Shown here piece after piece: positions 6,079 through 6,589 of a stretch of DNA of 6,589 bases. The notes beneath the pieces were generated by a model. The model searched no databases, had not been told where the DNA came from, and saw only the letters and a list, made by a program, of their open reading frames with translations. Both the position numbers and the translations under genes were made by a program. The stretch is from a bacterium BMS3Bbin07 (GTDB lineage: Bacteria; Nitrospirota; Thermodesulfovibrionia; Thermodesulfovibrionales; JdFR-85): NCBI GenBank assembly GCA_002898135.1, contig BDTQ01000195.1, positions 1-6,589 of the forward strand, read 5' to 3'. The stretch's first letter is position 1, and the number at the start of each line of letters is the position of its first letter.

Positions 6079-6589
6079 GGGGTACTGCTTCCTGTAAAGA
6101 TTCTGACAAAGTCATTATAGAGTGCGAATGCCATAAGAAGTAGCAGAAGCGCAAGGCCTATCTTTTGAGTAACAGCAACTGTCCTTTCACTGAGGGGTTT
6201 TCCCTTTATCCCCTCTATCACAAACATGACGATGTGACCTCCATCAAGGATAGGAATCGGCAGGAGATTAAGGACACCAAGGTTCACACTCAACAATGCC
6301 ATAAACATGAAATACGTCAGAAGGCCTGCTGAGGCTGCCTTGCCCGATTCCTGTAATATTGTCACAGGACCGCTTATGTTCTTTAGAGACACCTGTCTTG
6401 TTATCAACATTTTGATGGAGTCTACAACAAAGAATCCCATCTTATAAGTGGCTGTCACGCCTTTGACAGGTGCATCAAGAACTGAGTCGCTCTGAACGGA
6501 CTCAAAGAAACCTCCTCCGAGTTTTTTGACCCCGATTCTTCCTATAACTACCTTATTTCCTCCAGGGTCAACCTCCTCAACAGACTGAG
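6075..6589 (-). CDS. rseP: RseP-type site-2 membrane metalloprotease, C-terminal part
   Basis: This is the C-terminal 170 residues of an M50 intramembrane zinc protease, which in Gram-negatives cuts anti-sigma factors and cleared signal peptides in the inner membrane. The frame stays open to the right edge, so the N-terminus with HExxH and PDZ domains lies outside. Read from the edge, IGRIGV (15-20) resembles the segment after the PDZ region. SGPVTILQESGKAAS (72-86) leads into a membrane segment (about 87-107), and NLLPIPILDGGH (107-118) carries the conserved LDG aspartate of the active site. A last hydrophobic stretch (about 142-165) precedes the end. The internal GTG at 6458 is not the start, because family sequence continues upstream of it. 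It is the most upstream visible gene of the operon. Confidence 0.93.
   Translation of the reverse strand, partial: QSVEEVDPGGNKVVIGRIGVKKLGGGFFESVQSDSVLDAPVKGVTATYKMGFFVVDSIKMLITRQVSLKNISGPVTILQESGKAASAGLLTYFMFMALLSVNLGVLNLLPIPILDGGHIVMFVIEGIKGKPLSERTVAVTQKIGLALLLLLMAFALYNDFVRIFTGSSTP

Noticed and set aside
6456..6458. GTG as the start of a short 127-residue membrane protein
   Set aside because: The same frame continues to the window edge with RseP-like sequence, so this is an internal valine codon.

Overview
The window looks like chromosome from a Gram-negative bacterium of moderate GC content. Envelope genes (an RseP-type site-2 protease and a stand-alone heptose-1-phosphate adenylyltransferase), a PilZ protein and split rather than fused HldE functions would fit a Nitrospirota- or Desulfobacterota-like lineage. 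That placement is an inference from gene style and not a measurement.

Layout. From the left edge to 1026 on the + strand lies the nearly complete ATPase subunit of a MalK/UgpC-type ABC importer, lacking only its first dozen or so codons. It converges, with 13 bases between the stops, on a small PilZ-domain gene (1040-1330, - strand, TTG start). The 211-base gap 1331-1541 carries a good sigma70-like promoter for pilZ (extended -10), a leader hairpin and a weak candidate terminator for the upstream operon. Everything from 1542 to the right edge is one compact - strand gene series, read right to left: rseP (C-terminal part only), a YbgC-type acyl-CoA thioesterase, a Nudix hydrolase, rfaE2/hldE-C and mfd. 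Three of the four junctions overlap (GTGA 4 nt, 11 nt, ATGA 4 nt) and the remaining gap is 37 nt, so it is very probably one transcription unit.

How the genes relate. RseP (envelope stress proteolysis), YbgC thioesterase (lipid/acyl metabolism) and RfaE2 (ADP-heptose for LPS inner core) share an envelope theme. Mfd is the transcription-repair coupling factor, and the Nudix enzyme probably cleans up nucleotides. The PilZ protein would sense c-di-GMP independently from its own promoter.

Most notable signal. A 66-bp element made of a perfect 27-bp inverted repeat around a 12-nt loop (3931-3996) sits inside the mfd coding sequence. It is exactly 22 codons long and is read through in frame, adding a peptide between the UvrB-like N-terminal module and the following domain. 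It resembles REP-type palindromes mobilised by REP-associated tyrosine transposases. On the mfd sense strand it is followed at once by six Ts, so it also looks like an intrinsic terminator buried in a gene. Apart from this the window is ordinary housekeeping sequence, and I see no clearly new multi-gene system.
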